This document shows, in pieces, positions 44,081-56,308 of a stretch of 64,000 nt of DNA. Positions within the stretch are counted from its first letter, which is position 1, and the number at the start of each line of letters is the position of its first letter. The DNA comes from Euphorbia lathyris (taxonomy: Eukaryota > Streptophyta > Magnoliopsida > Malpighiales > Euphorbiaceae), in the NCBI RefSeq assembly GCF_963576675.1, contig NC_088918.1, positions 35,001,501 through 35,065,500 on the forward strand, read 5' to 3'. Made by a program: the position numbers and the translations under genes. The notes under the pieces were generated by a model. The model made no database searches, was not told the origin of the DNA, and was given only the letters and a program-made list of their open reading frames with translations.

Positions 44081-44708
44081 AATCCCGAACTCCCCATTAA
44101 TCGGGTCACGGTTCGTGTTGGAACTTTAAAACGAGGTTTTTTATTTAAAACAAAAACGTTTACTTAATACGAGACGGGAATTAAATAAATACGAAAAAAT
44201 AAATAAATATGATAAATAAATAACTAAATAAATAAATGAAACTAAAAATAAAATAAATAGACGAAATAAATAGAACGAGTCTAGTCCTCGGATAATACCT
44301 CAAGATTGGTATTGACGGCTCGATGTCGGTTGATTCCACGAGTTATGATTTTTGGTGTTTTTTCGTGTTTTGGTAAAATATTCAACTTTTAGGAATTTTC
44401 AATTTTTTAGGAAAAAATGTTTTTCCCCAAAAAAATTCACTTTCTCTCTCTAAAAAATGTTTTAGAGTGAGAAGCTCTAGAAAAATTCCCCCTCTCACAA
44501 ATGCATGGGGATCCGTGCCTTTTATAGGCACGGATCCCAAAGTTGGGCGACGCCCAACAGGCGCTGGGCGGACGCCCAGCGCACGTTGGGCGCGCGGCCC
44601 GGGCTGTTGGGCGTGCGCCCAACTGCCGTCGGGCGTGCGCTTGACGTGGCTGGGCGCTCGCCCAACGCCGCTGGACGCTCTCCCCACGCCGTTGGCTCGG
44701 TGTCTACA

Positions 44709-45174
44709 GTTGTCTTTTGTTGATATGTAAGAATAATTTTTTTTAAGATAAAAATGTCTTTGATTGTAATCAAAACTTAACTGTGTAATTGTGATACTTT
44801 GTTAGACCTTTATTTATAAACTTTAAAACCACATGTCTCTATTTGTAAATTGGGCAAACCACAAACATTTTTTTCCTACTTTTCCCTTGATTAAATTACA
44901 TGAGGATGATGGATTTGATTTAATCTTCAAAAATTACTAACAGTGATGGATCCAAAACTCACTTTCTCTTATGATTTATGGTGCTTTGATATTTTTATAT
45001 AAAAAAAAAATTAAAAACTCATACATAATTTCTATAGAAGTTTTTGCGTTTTCTGACAACGATCAGTGGATGGTGAAGCCCCCAATAAATCTGTAGCTGA
45101 TGACTAATGTTTTCTTTTTTCCCCCAAATAATTGACGGTTCATTGGCAAAAAAAGCAAGCAGTAATGGTGATAA
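44709..45174. other. Intergenic/3' region of the MATE gene
   Basis: AT-rich host sequence between the end of the large retroelement and the MATE stop codon. It probably includes the 3' UTR. No other feature is seen. Confidence 0.5.
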
Positions 45175-48100
45175 TCAGCTAATCAACAACCTTTCTCGTT
45201 GAGAATTTTCATCATTAGAAGTTATCATGAAGCGACCAAGACGGTCGGATGCTCTCTTAACCTATATCAAAATAAAAAAAATATATATATAAATCTTACC
45301 ATATGTTATATTATAAAAAGATATGCATTAATAAAGAAATAATTTTTCATCAAAAAAAGTAAAGAAATAAAGAAAGTTGGTTGACCTGTTGATCCCAATC
45401 CGTTGTAGAAGTAATGTAGCCAAGAATACTGACTTGCATTACTACTCCAACTATCATTCCTATCCATATTCCCTGCAATATCACTCAAAATATTACATTA
45501 CTTATCCAAGAATAGCATTGTGAAACATATTTTTAAAGTAATATACTCAATCAATCCAAATGGGATACATAAATTTATGAGAGAGTATTAGCGTTAAAAA
45601 AATAAATAGGTACAAATAGCATCAATTGATTAGTTAAATATATGATTTTGAGAGTATTGCAAAATTTATCAAATATTGTTTATTAGAAAATGATACTAAC
45701 AAACTAATAAAATTGCAATAGCCAAGTGGACCAATGACTATGTGGAATTAATATAAAAGTTATTTTGGACCTTACTAATAGTTTAAACTTTTAGTTCCAA
45801 TGATTTTTTGACATGGTATGAGAGTCTTTTTAGACCAAATGATCGAGAATTTGAATCCTACCACTCTATTGGTTCATTAATTTTTTCAACACATAGTAAG
45901 ATACGCATGTGTTGTACACACTTCAAATCCAAAAACATAAGCATACATCAGAGATAAATATAAAAGTTATTCTTGAACCTTAACTATCAATTTAAACTTT
46001 TAATTCAAATAGTTTCTTAATAGTCTAGATCAAAGGCAATTATGGAAGACAATCGCCTCAAACACGTGGACTAGTTGGAAAGGCACACTAACCCCAAAAG
46101 GTTGTCATCTCGAGATGCACGCTTAGAGTTGGTACATACCAAATCTGAATGGTCGATATATTACCTTCCATGTTTTACACGTCTCTGTAACATCAGCTAG
46201 GGCATAGAAACCGACATCTTCCTAAGATGCCTCCAACATCTTATAAATAGAAAAAGATAAATGTGCAACTAAGGTATCTCATCACAAAACTGTAAAATTC
46301 TATATTTCCTCGTACTTTACCTTCTCAAATTCTAAATCACCGATTCTTGACCACTCCTTTAACTCCTTTCTATCTTATTACAAGAAATTACTAATTAGCT
46401 CACTTATCAGTTCTAGTTAAACCGGCTGGTTTAGTATAGTTTTCAAAACTATAGTACTAATCAATCTTACAAATTCATTAGTAATTTTAATTCCAATAGC
46501 TCAATTAATACACTTAAAAAAGAAGCATGGTTTTGGAAATTACATACCTGAATTTGTAGATTAGCAACATATCCAAGAACAACACCAAGAGGAACTCCAA
46601 CTATATAATAGCTAGTGATGTTAATGTATGCAACCATACTCTGTCTACCAGCACCAACAGCCACACCTATTTATTACATTACATTATAATTCAAACAAAT
46701 CTTAGTAACTACTGTTTTTTTTAACTAAGAAAAACATAGTACTAGTAAGTAATTTATATGTACCTGTAAGGACTGTCTGAAAGCTATTGAGTAGAACTGA
46801 AAAAGCAAGTAGGACTGAGAGTTTTGAGACAGCTTGAATCACTGTTTCTACATTTGTGAATATTCTAGCAATTTGCTTATCTAATGCTAAACATAATATG
46901 AAAAACACTATTCCCACACTTATTGAGATGCTAATTATCACTTTAATTGCAAATTTTGCGGCCTTAGCGTCTCCTCGTCCTAGTTCATTCGATACTCGAA
47001 CACTACACGAAAACAATAATCAATAATAATAATAAAATTGATTATAGCTTCATTGAAAATAGCTGATTAATTAAGATTAAGAAAAGTACCTAGAAGCAAC
47101 AAGGAATGCAAAACAGAACATGAATTCCCATGCTGTAACGTTGAGGCTGCAATGAATTTTTTTGTTACAGATAATGTTTGTGTAATGAAGGTGAAAATGA
47201 GAATTAATTAATAGGAGTGTTGTCTTACCATATGGACATGGCAGAAACTAGAGTTGTGGCATTTTTCATGTACCCAGCCAACACAACCAATACAGCATTG
47301 TACCAAAACTCTAAGCTATTTTGAACCAATAACACACAAAAAGGATCAGATTGAATTGAAAGAAAAGGAAATTATTAAATCATGTTCAATGTGTAGAAAA
47401 GAAAATGGAAATTATGAAATCAAGTTCAAAATTTCACGGATAAAATGCATCTACAATCGCTAAAGTTTGGATTAGTGAACTTCATTTTCTTTTAACAAAA
47501 TCATTGAATTTCGTATTTGATTTCAATAAAGTAGTTATTGTCAATAAGTAAAAAAACTCACTAAAATGTTGATGTAACATAAAAGGCGGTTAACTATATA
47601 CATGAACTTATAAGTTTCATACCAAACATATCTGACTTTTATGGATGATGTGATAGATATTTGGTACTAATTAAACATCCTAAACAACAAACAAAGAAAA
47701 ATATTTTAAAAAATATCTTTGTCCTACGCATATAGTCAAGTCTCTTCTATGCCACAATAATATTTCGATGAAATATTGTGCACTAATTGACTGAAACTGA
47801 ATGATTTTATTGAAATTAAATATGAATTTCATTGATAGAAAATCAAATTTAGTTGCTCTCTGAAATAGACCATATACTTCACTATTGACCATTGAATCCA
47901 ATAGTTTAAGCTCGTGAGGCAATGTCATATTTGATTTAAAACGTGTACATATAAGTACTCTACTATGTGTTGAAATTTCACCGAGTTTTCAAAATTTCTC
48001 CCTTGACTAGGAGATATTCTATGGTGGTCCTAACCAAACTGGTCCACGACGGTTAAGACACTGATATTTGATTTAAAGCGTGTACAATACAAGTACACTG

Positions 48101-50127
48101 TCATGTGCTAAAATTTCATTGAGTTTTCAAAATTTTACCTTTAACTATGACACATTCTATAGTGGTTCGAGACCAAATTGATCCAGGACTGTTAAGATGC
48201 TGAAGTGTCATCATCATTTTAAGGGTCTCGAACCAGATTGGTCAACTATCTCGATGACTAGCTGGTCTAGAAGACCATTTCATATCATTTCAAGAAACCA
48301 TTTAATCTAAAAATTCAAATTGATAGATAAGCAAAAAAGAATAGCTTTTATATATTATCCATGACGGAAATACTTACCAAAGCATAACACCGGAGGAGAT
48401 AGATAGCTTGAGAATAGGAAAAAGATCAGAAAAAGCAGCAGAAGAGAAACCAGTCCAAGAAAGAGGACACCATCCACCAAAAACATAAACTAACATTCCG
48501 ACAAGGATGAACCAATTGGATATAATCATAGAAGTCATTGCTCCAGGAATACCCCAACCTAGTACACTCACTAAAATCCATGACAAAAACACATGTACAA
48601 CGAAAGAAGCAGCAGACAACCATCCTACGACCAAGTTCTTCATCTGTGTTTGTAGGAATTTTTGCACTGAGAATGTGAAACAGAATGAGTATAGAACTGG
48701 AATGAACCAATACGATATATATCCTGCAATTTCTGATACTTGTGTTTCTTGTCCTAATGCTTGAAATATTTTTGATGAAAATATGAAGACAGGAAGTAGA
48801 AGTGTTGCTGTTATAAAATTAATAATCCATGATTTTTGTAGATACATTCCCATCATATGTTGCTGTTTTGCTCCAAATGCTTGCCCGCATAATGTTTCTG
48901 TCGCGCTTGACATACCGACCTACATATTTATTAGGAAAAGATAAATCAATCAATTAATCCTCGAAAGGGATAAGGTCCAAATTTGCCTCTTACTTGTTCT
49001 GGAAAGGGCAGACATAGTCTTGACGTATATATATGGTAAAATTTTGGTAGTTTTCAATCATGGGAGCAATTCTGGAATCAAACAAGAGAATATATGGAGC
49101 AGTTTTGGACTCGAATAACATAACCTATGAGACGAGACTCTTACCTAGACCCAAAGGTGGAGACAAGGGCAAAGGGACACAGGTGCACCATCGGCCGTTG
49201 GAAATCTCCCCTTATATGGGTGGCTCTGTTCCTGCCTATAGTGGCGGGTCAGGAATCTATATCTGGAGGGCTGACTTTAGCCTTGCGTCCGATATTAGAG
49301 ACATCTTTAATGTTTTATAATTCCAAGGCTAATTTTTTTTAATTGATTTTGAAAAACAAATTTGTTAAAACAGTGAGAAGATAAAAAAGTGCATAGAAAA
49401 AATAATTAATAATAATAATATAGTTATTTAGAAAACAAAATTTAAATAAATAAAAAGTTTATATAGAAAAAAAAGAGTTTTATGAAATTTGAATTCATAC
49501 ATTAAAACATAATGGCTTAAACCAAAAAACTAGGAGGAATTGTCAGGGGCCAAAACCGCTGCCACTCTGCGGTGGAGGAGGTGCTCTAGGCTAGATCCGC
49601 CTTTGCCTTCCCACCTATCTTGTACGGATATGAACACCGGAAACTTTATTTCCAAAACACAGCCTTTGTAAAATAGCCTTCAAACAGACACATAAAGGTA
49701 ACACATCAATATCCATGCAACATAGTTGCCTACTCCTCCATCTTCATATACTGGATGTTAAATGCACTCCCAGCAGATAAAGGAGAACTCGGTAAGGATT
49801 TAAAGTACAATTTATATAGATTATCTATCAATAAAGACTAAATTTTGATGGAATTAGGAATATAACATATAACCTCAAACATAACAAACAAAAATTGTTA
49901 TTGTTATTTCTTACCAAAATACCGTTAGCGAAACGAACAGAGATGATTTGAATAAGAGCATAACCAGCAAGTTGATCTTCACCGAGATTTCCAATAAAAG
50001 CTTGTGTTACTACTAGCATTCCAAATTGTGTAACTCTAGCTAACATTGCTGGAAATCCAACTCTCCATATTTTCTTATTTTCCTCCCATATTCTTTCTTT
50101 CATTTTCATTTCACTCCTTTCTTCCAT
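45175..50127 (-). CDS. MATE efflux transporter (DETOXIFICATION-type), eight exons
   Basis: Exons: 50127-49915, 48919-48378, 47315-47229, 47146-47090, 47002-46764, 46666-46548, 45472-45386, 45261-45175. All introns are GT..AG and every junction keeps frame, giving 476 residues, a normal length for plant MATEs. Conserved parts include SATETLCGQAFGAKQ in exon 2, SVRVSNELGRGDAKAA across exons 4-5 and GVAVGAGRQ across exons 5-6. The many hydrophobic segments fit twelve membrane helices. MATE carriers export organic cations, alkaloids, flavonoids or acids using H+ or Na+ gradients at the plasma membrane or tonoplast. The substrate cannot be told here. The residues look nearest the Arabidopsis DTX20-DTX26 group, a weak judgement. 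I chose ATG 50127 because the upstream in-frame TTG is not a plant start. No lesion was found. Confidence 0.93.
45730..46040. repeat. Dispersed repeat in MATE intron 6, tRNA-like/SINE-like segment
   Basis: A phrase ATATAAAAGTTATT..GACCTT, then TTTAAACTTTTA, occurs at about 45753 and again at about 45958. Between them lies ACATGGTATGAGAGTC followed by GAGAATTTGAATCC, which resembles a Pol III B box region. A related copy is at 51328-51393 (TATCAGAG ... GGATTCGATCC). The repeat family is probable; the SINE label is tentative. Confidence 0.4.
47929..48202. repeat. Tandem duplication, 137-bp period, in MATE intron 2
   Basis: Two adjacent copies start at ATTTGATTTAAARCGTG (47929 and 48066) and share GAGTTTTCAAAATTT and ACGGTTAAGA-like phrases. 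They differ at many positions, so this is an old duplication, possibly of a dispersed repeat. Confidence 0.75.
48980..49620. other. MATE intron 1, probable old repeat remnants
   Basis: This part of intron 1 has a more GC-rich block (49050-49320) with an open plus-strand frame of 86 codons. A second GC-rich phrase lies near 49545-49610. Neither resembles a family I can name. They look like fragments of dispersed repeats inserted in the intron. Confidence 0.35.
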
Positions 50128-50135
50128 TCTCTCAC

Positions 50136-50350
50136 CTTCAATCAAAATTAATTAACATCATAACCAATTCTTAATTCATCAATCAACAACTACATACATA
50201 TAATACTTTGGGTATTATCTCATTAATCAAACTTAGCTTAGCTAACTCTAAATATACTAAAGAAAGAAAGAAGAAGCTTACTTGGATGTTAGAGTTGGAT
50301 TTGGATGATTAATTCAATGAGTAGAGAGAGAGAGAGAGAGAGAGAGAGTG
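50136..50350 (-). promoter_or_regulatory. MATE 5' leader region with candidate 5' UTR intron and (GA)n microsatellite
   Basis: On the minus strand a donor AA/GTAAGC at 50281 and an acceptor TTGAAG/GTGAG at 50136 would remove a 146-bp 5' UTR intron just before the start codon. The (GA)n run at 50323-50348 reads (TC)n on the gene strand. Such pyrimidine tracts are common near plant transcription starts. Confidence 0.4.
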
Positions 50351-51450
50351 AGTGAGATATGTATGGTGTTAAGCATGCTTTTATCAGAATGATTCAGAAA
50401 GTCACAACTTATAAATCTTTTTTTAAACAACCAACTTTTATTACTAATTAACATGAGTTTTTTAAGGGCTTAATACATTAATTAGACAAGTTTCAACCTT
50501 TCAACTTTTAAAGTGTTGTCTACTTATTTCAAATGCAGTCGATTAATCACTCGGTTGTAAAAATTATGTGTTCTATGCGTTTTTGAAAAGTCAAACGAAT
50601 TAACATGTAAGGAACATGTTGGACTTAGATTGAAAGCTAGGGAAAAAAAAGGTGTTAATTATTTTATTATTTTTCACACTGAAAATTTTAACTTTGTGAA
50701 TTGTGTAATAACATTATTCACTTGGCAGCGTTTTAATAGCATGATACATCGGGAGAAAGAATTGTTAAAACTAAAGCAAGGAGTTACCATAAAAAATTAT
50801 GCTCAAGTAACAGTAGATATTGACTTTCACAGGGAACCAAAAAAATCAACCTCCTTTCTTTCTTTCTACCTGTCACTTTAAATACAACGTGTTGCTTACG
50901 TATTAATTCATTTGATTTTTTCAAGACGCATACAATATTTTTCGAATGCAATTTAACGATCAAACATCTATATTTGAAGCAAGTTGAGAGATTAACAATA
51001 TATTTTAAACAAGTTTGAGAAAGATTATGAGGAGATTTTAACTTTTATCATAAACTTTTTTCAAAATAAATTTTACATTAATTTACACGAACATGAGATA
51101 ATTATTCGATGTACATTGTAGCTAATATTTTAGTTGAAAGGGGAAGATTAGTTGTGGACTTAAAGTTAGTTGAACTTTTGATTTGTCGGTTACTTTTCAG
51201 GAAATAATACAAACACCACTAAGTGGAAAAAACAAATTTGTTCCTTATCATTTGCCCCAGATGTTGACACAAGTGATCCGGCACACTTGCTGGATATTTT
51301 GCATAATAAGAGGTGGTTCCATCACATTAATATCAGAGTTTTTGGATTAAACGGTTGAGGATTCGATCCCCGTCAACCTCATCTCATTTATTAATTAAAT
51401 GGTCGCATATGATAATATGTGTATGTGTTGTGTATGCTTAAAGTTCAGTT
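50351..51450. other. Upstream region of the MATE gene, no gene seen
   Basis: AT-rich host intergenic sequence up to the Sirevirus remnant. It holds one tRNA-like repeat fragment at 51328-51393 and a short open frame at 50630-50881 without recognisable features. Confidence 0.45.
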
Positions 51451-51695
51451 TGTTGAAACCTAATTTTGATTAAATCTTTTTTATAACAAAAATTGTAACA
51501 GTTTGTGTAGCTGAGTAATTGTTATTGATGTGTAAAACCAATATATATATATAATACAATTCACATTACGGTGAAAGTCTAATCCTATAAATTAGGCTAG
51601 AAATAGGGAATTGACTATTTTGAACCCGTAGTTGAAAGGTTCGGAGGTCGAACATTGAGACTATTTCTGAAGTCATCGAAGAGTGGTGAGGGAAG

Positions 51696-53114
51696 TCATT
51701 TGGTGAAGATGTCAACCGTTTGATATCGAGATGAGACGTGTAAAACACGGACTTCGCCTTTAGCAACCCTTTCCCAAACAAAGTGAATATCCATCTCTAT
51801 ATGTTTTGTACGGTGATGTTGAACCGGATTTCCTGTAAGATAAACGGCACTGATATTGTCACAATACATGATAGTTGATTTTTCAATTGGACATCGAAGT
51901 TCAAGCAAGAGATTGCGGATCCAACACGTTTCTGACACGACATTCGCAACTCCACGGTACTCTGCTTCAGCACTGGAGCGGGATAGAGTAGGCTGTGATT
52001 TTTCCAACCAGGAAATAAGATTATCTCTAAGAAAAACACAGTAACCGGACGTCGATCGATGGGTGTCGGGACAGCCCGCTCAGTCAGCGTCGGTGTAGGA
52101 AATTAATTGACCGGGAGAGGATGCACTTATATGAAGGCCGAGACCAAGTGTGCCGTGAATGTATATGAGAACTCGTTTTAGAGCAGCCATGTGGGAGGTA
52201 TTGGGATCGTGCATAAACAAGCATACCTGCTAAACCGCATAGGATATGTCAGGCATGGTAAGAGTCAAATATTGAAGAGCACCAGCCAGTCATCTGTACT
52301 CTGTCGGATCATGATAAATAGAACCAAAAGATATGCTAAGTTTCTGTTTTGTATCAACAGGCGTTGCTGCAGCATTACATGAGCTAAGGCCAGCTTTTTC
52401 GATAATTTCAGATGCATATTTTCGTTGAAATAGAAACAGGGAACCTGGTGACTGAGTAACGGATATCCCCAAGAAATAATGTAACGGACCCAAGTCTTTC
52501 ATTGCAAATTCGGAGCTCAATTTGGAGAGTATAGAAGCTTGAAGTTTGTCAGAAGATGTAACAAGAACGATGTCATCAACATATAGTAAAAGATAAGATG
52601 TGTCTGTTCCTTATTGATAAACAAACAGAGAGTGATCGGATACGCTGTTAGTGAATCCCACTGTGGTGACAAATATGGCAAATCACTGGTACCATGCCTT
52701 TGGGGCTTACTTGAGCCCATATAGGGATTTCTTAGGCAGACAGACATGATCTGGATGCTCTGGATCACGGAAACCCAATGGTTGGCGCATATAGACAGTT
52801 TCATGAAGATCTCCATGTAAAAATGCATTTTTAACATCCAGCTGGCGAAGATTCCAATTTTTAGATACTGCAATACTGAGAACAACCCTGATGGTAGCCG
52901 ACTTAACTACAGGACTGAACGTTTCTCCACAATCAATACCAGGTAATTGTCCTGAACCATTGCCAACCAACCGAGATTTGTATCGTTCAAATGATCCATC
53001 TGACTTTGTTTTATGCCTGAAAATCCACCAACTACGAATAACATTAGCATTTTTTGGACGGGGTATGAGGACCCACATCTTATTTTGAATAAGAGCCTCA
53101 AATTCGTCAGTCAT
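51696..53114 (-). pseudogene. Reverse transcriptase and RNase H of the Ale-like element, broken
   Basis: On the minus strand: RT start (MTDEFEALIQNKMW), KTKSDGSFERYKSRLV, DVKNAFLHGDLHETVYM, and a YVDD box near 52570. Then come MKDLGPLHYFLGI, GALQYLT, and an RNase H end with SSAEAEYRGVANV and CDNISAVYL. The pieces lie in more than one frame and contain several stops. A TAG just before 53114 replaces the usual Trp of the DPNW motif. Not functional. Confidence 0.88.
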
Positions 53115-53123
53115 GGCCTGTGT

Positions 53124-54948
53124 CTAATTTGGATCGCGTAATGCAAGAGTTGGTGTTTTAGGGATAAGAGAGAGGACTGGTCTTGCTGAAGTGGACAGAT
53201 TTAACATACGACGAGCTTTGTATATCCCGTGTTGTGCACGAGTGACTATTAGATGAGCATTGGAAGTGGAAAGTGGATCTTCCGTTTCTATTGAAGACGC
53301 AACAGCATGAGCTATGCGAGACGACGGTGATGAAGGGGGGTTACTACGAGAAGACGAACCGGGGGACGACATATATACGGACGGAGGAAGAATTAGGGAT
53401 GGCAGGGATGAGCAAAATGAAGGTGAAGAAGAGGACATGATGGAATTGCGAAGTGAAAGGGACGGGCGAGTGGGAGTGACGTGAGGGGCAGACGTGATCG
53501 GACCTGAAGGGACTGAGGGAACGACCATGGTAGGAGGTGGTGTCAGCAGAAGGCCGTCGGGTGGATCGAAAATCGCAGGAACAGAATTGCGATTGGATGA
53601 TGTCGAGGAGAAAGGAAAAACCGATTCGTTGAAGACGACGTGACGACAAATAATTATTTTGTGTCGAGACAGATCATAACACTTATAACCTCGATGATTG
53701 GACAGATAGCCCAAAAACACACATGGATATGAACGAGCCTCTAGCTTATGACGAGACGTAGATGGGACTATAGGAAAACACAGACAGCCGAAAACACGTA
53801 AATGAGAATAGGTGGGTTCACGTTGATATAAGATTTTAGTGGGGGAATGATAACCTAATATTTTGTGAGGATAAATGTTGAGAAGATAAGTGGAAAGTTC
53901 TAATGCATGGTGCCAAAAGTTGAACGAAATAGATGCATGATTCATGACAGTGCGAATGACATTATTTATTGTTCGAATAGTGCATTCAGATTTCCCGTTT
54001 TGGGGAGAGGTGTATGGACATGAGAACCGAAATTGCATTCCATAGTTATGACAAAACTGACGGAAGGATGCATTATTGAATTCACCCGCATTGTCACATT
54101 GAAAAGTTTTAATGTCACGCTCAAATTGTGTGCGAATGAATTGACGAAAAGTTAGAAAGACAAAATAGACTTGCGATTTTTGAGCCAATGGAAAAGTCCA
54201 TAAAAAATCCGTGTAATTGTCAAGAAAAAGCACATAATAACGGTGACCACTGGAACTTAGTGTAGGTGAGGTCCAGATATCACTGTGTATTAGATCAAAA
54301 GACATGCAAGCAAAATTGTAAGAGGATTGAAATGGTAATTTAACTTGTTTTCCATTAACACATGAAGAGCAAACATAAATATTCTTAATCCCATTACAAG
54401 AAATCAAATTTTTATTCAGAAGAGTGTTCAAAATAGAAGGACATGGATGACCCAAACGATTATGCCAAATATCGGACGACAGTGCAGTAAGAGCAGAAGG
54501 AGATGAAAGAGGTGGTGGAGCTAGACACGACTGGATAAAGATCCCTCGTACTATTACATCTCATGATAGGTGTCCCCATCTGTAAATCCTTCACAGAGAA
54601 ACCCAACGGATCAAATTCCACAGAAACGCGGTTATCAACAATAAATTGACGAACAGAAATAAGATTCTTAATGAGTTTAGGAGCATGCAAAACGTTATTC
54701 AATTTTAAAGGATGGTGTTTAGTGGCTAAAGATGCATTACCAGAACCGCAAATAGGTACACATTGACCATTACCGATAATAATATTTCCATTGTGGCTCA
54801 TATTAAAAGAAGAAGTGAGTGTACCTTTATGAGCTGTCATGTGAGACATTGCTCCTGTGTCCATATGCCACTGTTTAGAAGGCGGTGTGATTGACATGGT
54901 GTGCATGGCTTCTGCAATGTCAGTTGGAGCATAGGAAGGATTCGCCAT
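53124..54948 (-). pseudogene. Protease and integrase of the Ale-like element, frameshifted
   Basis: The protease active site reads WHMDTGAMSHMT (near 54860), with an intact D-T-G. The GAG-pre-integrase motif (IWHNRLGHP) is at about 54450 in a different frame, so an indel lies between about 54480 and 54540. The integrase core continues as FDLIHSDIWTSP, QCDNAGEFNN and SPQNGKSECTIR, then a Ser/Pro-rich tail. The usual G-x-A-E form of the third motif reads GKSECT, with the Glu kept. Confidence 0.88.
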
Positions 54949-55245
54949 AGTGAGATTTGCTTGCTGTATATTGGGGCAGGGTCCAAGTATCCCGGAATGA
55001 TGTGGCTGGCGACCAGAATGATTCTAATTCAGCTAGGAGTTAGTCAAAAATGGACACGGCGGGGTGGCCCATGGCTGCTGCGATGCCCAAGAGTATGGAA
55101 AGACCCAAGGCGGGATGGTGGGCTGTCGAAAGTGGGATGCTGTCGTGGACTGCGGACTGTAACATCCCCCTCTCTCATGATTGTATCGTCCGTCGTGTCT
55201 GCCACTACGTTGAAAGGAATTTGTGCGGTGAAAGGGAGTTGCGGG

Positions 55246-56025
55246 TCATGCAGGTGGGAAGTGCAACAGCGCTGATTCTATGGATGCCGCGGTGAGGGAG
55301 ACGGAATCCTGAGAATTAATTTGTTTGTGGGCACGAGCTGTTTCCTCAAGACTAAGCATATACCTGGCTTTTTGAAAGGGAGGGAGGGGATCCCCATGTC
55401 GAATCTGAGTGCCAACAATATCATATGCATCGGTTAAACCAGATATAAGTTGCAGGACCATCTGATAATTGGTAACGGGACAGTCGACATTTGTTAATTG
55501 ATCGGAGAGGGATTTGAGATGTTGACAGAAGGAAGAGATATCAGAAAAGTCATCCAGCTTGATTTTTGAGAATTCTTGTTGGAGAAAGAGAGCACGGGAG
55601 TGCTTGTTGTCTGAAAAAATATCCTGGACACGACTCCAGGCTGTAGCTACAGTAGAATCTGCTTCAATAATAGTGTGAAGTAAATCAAGGGAAATAGTGC
55701 TATATATCCATTGAAGGACAACAACATCGATACGAGACCAGAGTTCAGGGTTCTTTTGTTGCATAGAGTTGGCGGAATTGTCAGTGGTGGGATTTGGAAT
55801 GAGGTGGTCGAGGACCTGAAAGGCTTTGTCATAAAGTTTGAATAAGGCAGCCCAGGTTGGGTAGTGTCCCTTTTCCATGTCGAGGGTTATTTTGATGAAG
55901 GTGGAGATGTTAGAGACAGTGAGGGATGGATGAATGGGAGGAGGTGTTTCAGTATTGGTTGCTACAGTGCCAGAGGTTTCAGTATGTGTGGATTCGGTAT
56001 TGGAGGTGGCGGACATGGTAGTCAT
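55246..56025 (-). pseudogene. Gag of the Ale-like element
   Basis: ATG 56025 opens 259 codons with a UBN2-type capsid region (YPTWAALFKLYDKAF, then DIFSDNKHSRALFLQQEF, and LISGLTDAYDIVG). A TGA at 55248-55246 ends it, but the same frame continues through a Gly/Arg and Pro-rich spacer with two more stops into the protease. The original was a single gag-pol frame. Confidence 0.85.
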
Positions 56026-56134
56026 GGCGGCGATGGGGGGAAGACCGGTGGCGCAAAGATATGAGGATGAAGGGAGAAGATTTCGGTGGAGAGAGAGAGA
56101 GAGGGTAGGGATTAGGGTTTGGTTTCTGATACCA

Positions 56135-56308
56135 TGTAACAGTTTGTGTAACTGAGTAATTGTTATTGATGTATAAAACCAATATGTACATAATACAATT
56201 CACATTACAGTGAAAGTCTAATCCTATAAATTAGGCTAGAAATAGGGAACTGACTATTTTGAATATACAGATAGGATAATCTATAGGTAAACAATATAAT
56301 CTCTAATA
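56135..56308 (-). repeat. 5' LTR of the Ale-like element
   Basis: TGTAACAG (plus strand) next to the primer site, ending CTCTAATA beside the AAAAT duplication. The terminal TG of the sense strand reads TA, consistent with a C-to-T change on the other strand. Confidence 0.75.

Larger units (their letters stand above)
32771..44708 (-). repeat. 5' LTR of the large LTR element, split by a nested Tat element
   Basis: On plus coordinates the LTR runs 32771-34616 and 44086-44708 (2469 bp in total) and reads TGTAGGTGCCGCGG ... CTCGGTGTCTACA. The 34617-44080 interval plus a 5-bp duplication is a later insertion. The uninterrupted order is seen in the other LTR around position 1441. Hairpins equivalent to those in LTR 1 are at 33335-33369, 33402-33428, 33574-33600, 34373-34399 and 44508-44538. 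The right end (44708) is the boundary with host DNA next to the MATE gene. Confidence 0.88.
51494..56308 (-). mobile_element. Ale-like Ty1/copia retrotransposon, decayed, nested in the remnant's 5' LTR
   Basis: The right LTR (56135-56308, 174 bp) abuts a tRNA-iMet site read on the minus strand (TGGTATCAGA at 56125-56134). The left LTR copy starts at 51494 and matches for about 133 bp before diverging. AAAAT flanks both sides (51489-51493, 56309-56313). The LTRs differ by about 5 substitutions plus an indel. The short LTRs, single gag-pol frame and compact 4.8-kb size fit the Ale/Retrofit group; the lineage call is moderate. Gag-pol has several stops and at least one frameshift. Confidence 0.85.

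Noticed and set aside
32771..44708. Reading the split LTR as a solo LTR
   Set aside because: A primer binding site directly follows one end and a matching LTR with a polypurine tract lies at 1-2197, so it is the 5' LTR of a full-length insertion.
49060..49320. 86-codon open frame in MATE intron 1
   Set aside because: It is on the opposite strand to the gene, has no recognisable domain and lies in a GC-rich repeat-like block.
51330..51395. A tRNA gene suggested by GGATTCGATCC
   Set aside because: The rest does not fold into a cloverleaf, there is no acceptor stem, and a related copy lies in MATE intron 6, so it is a repeat.
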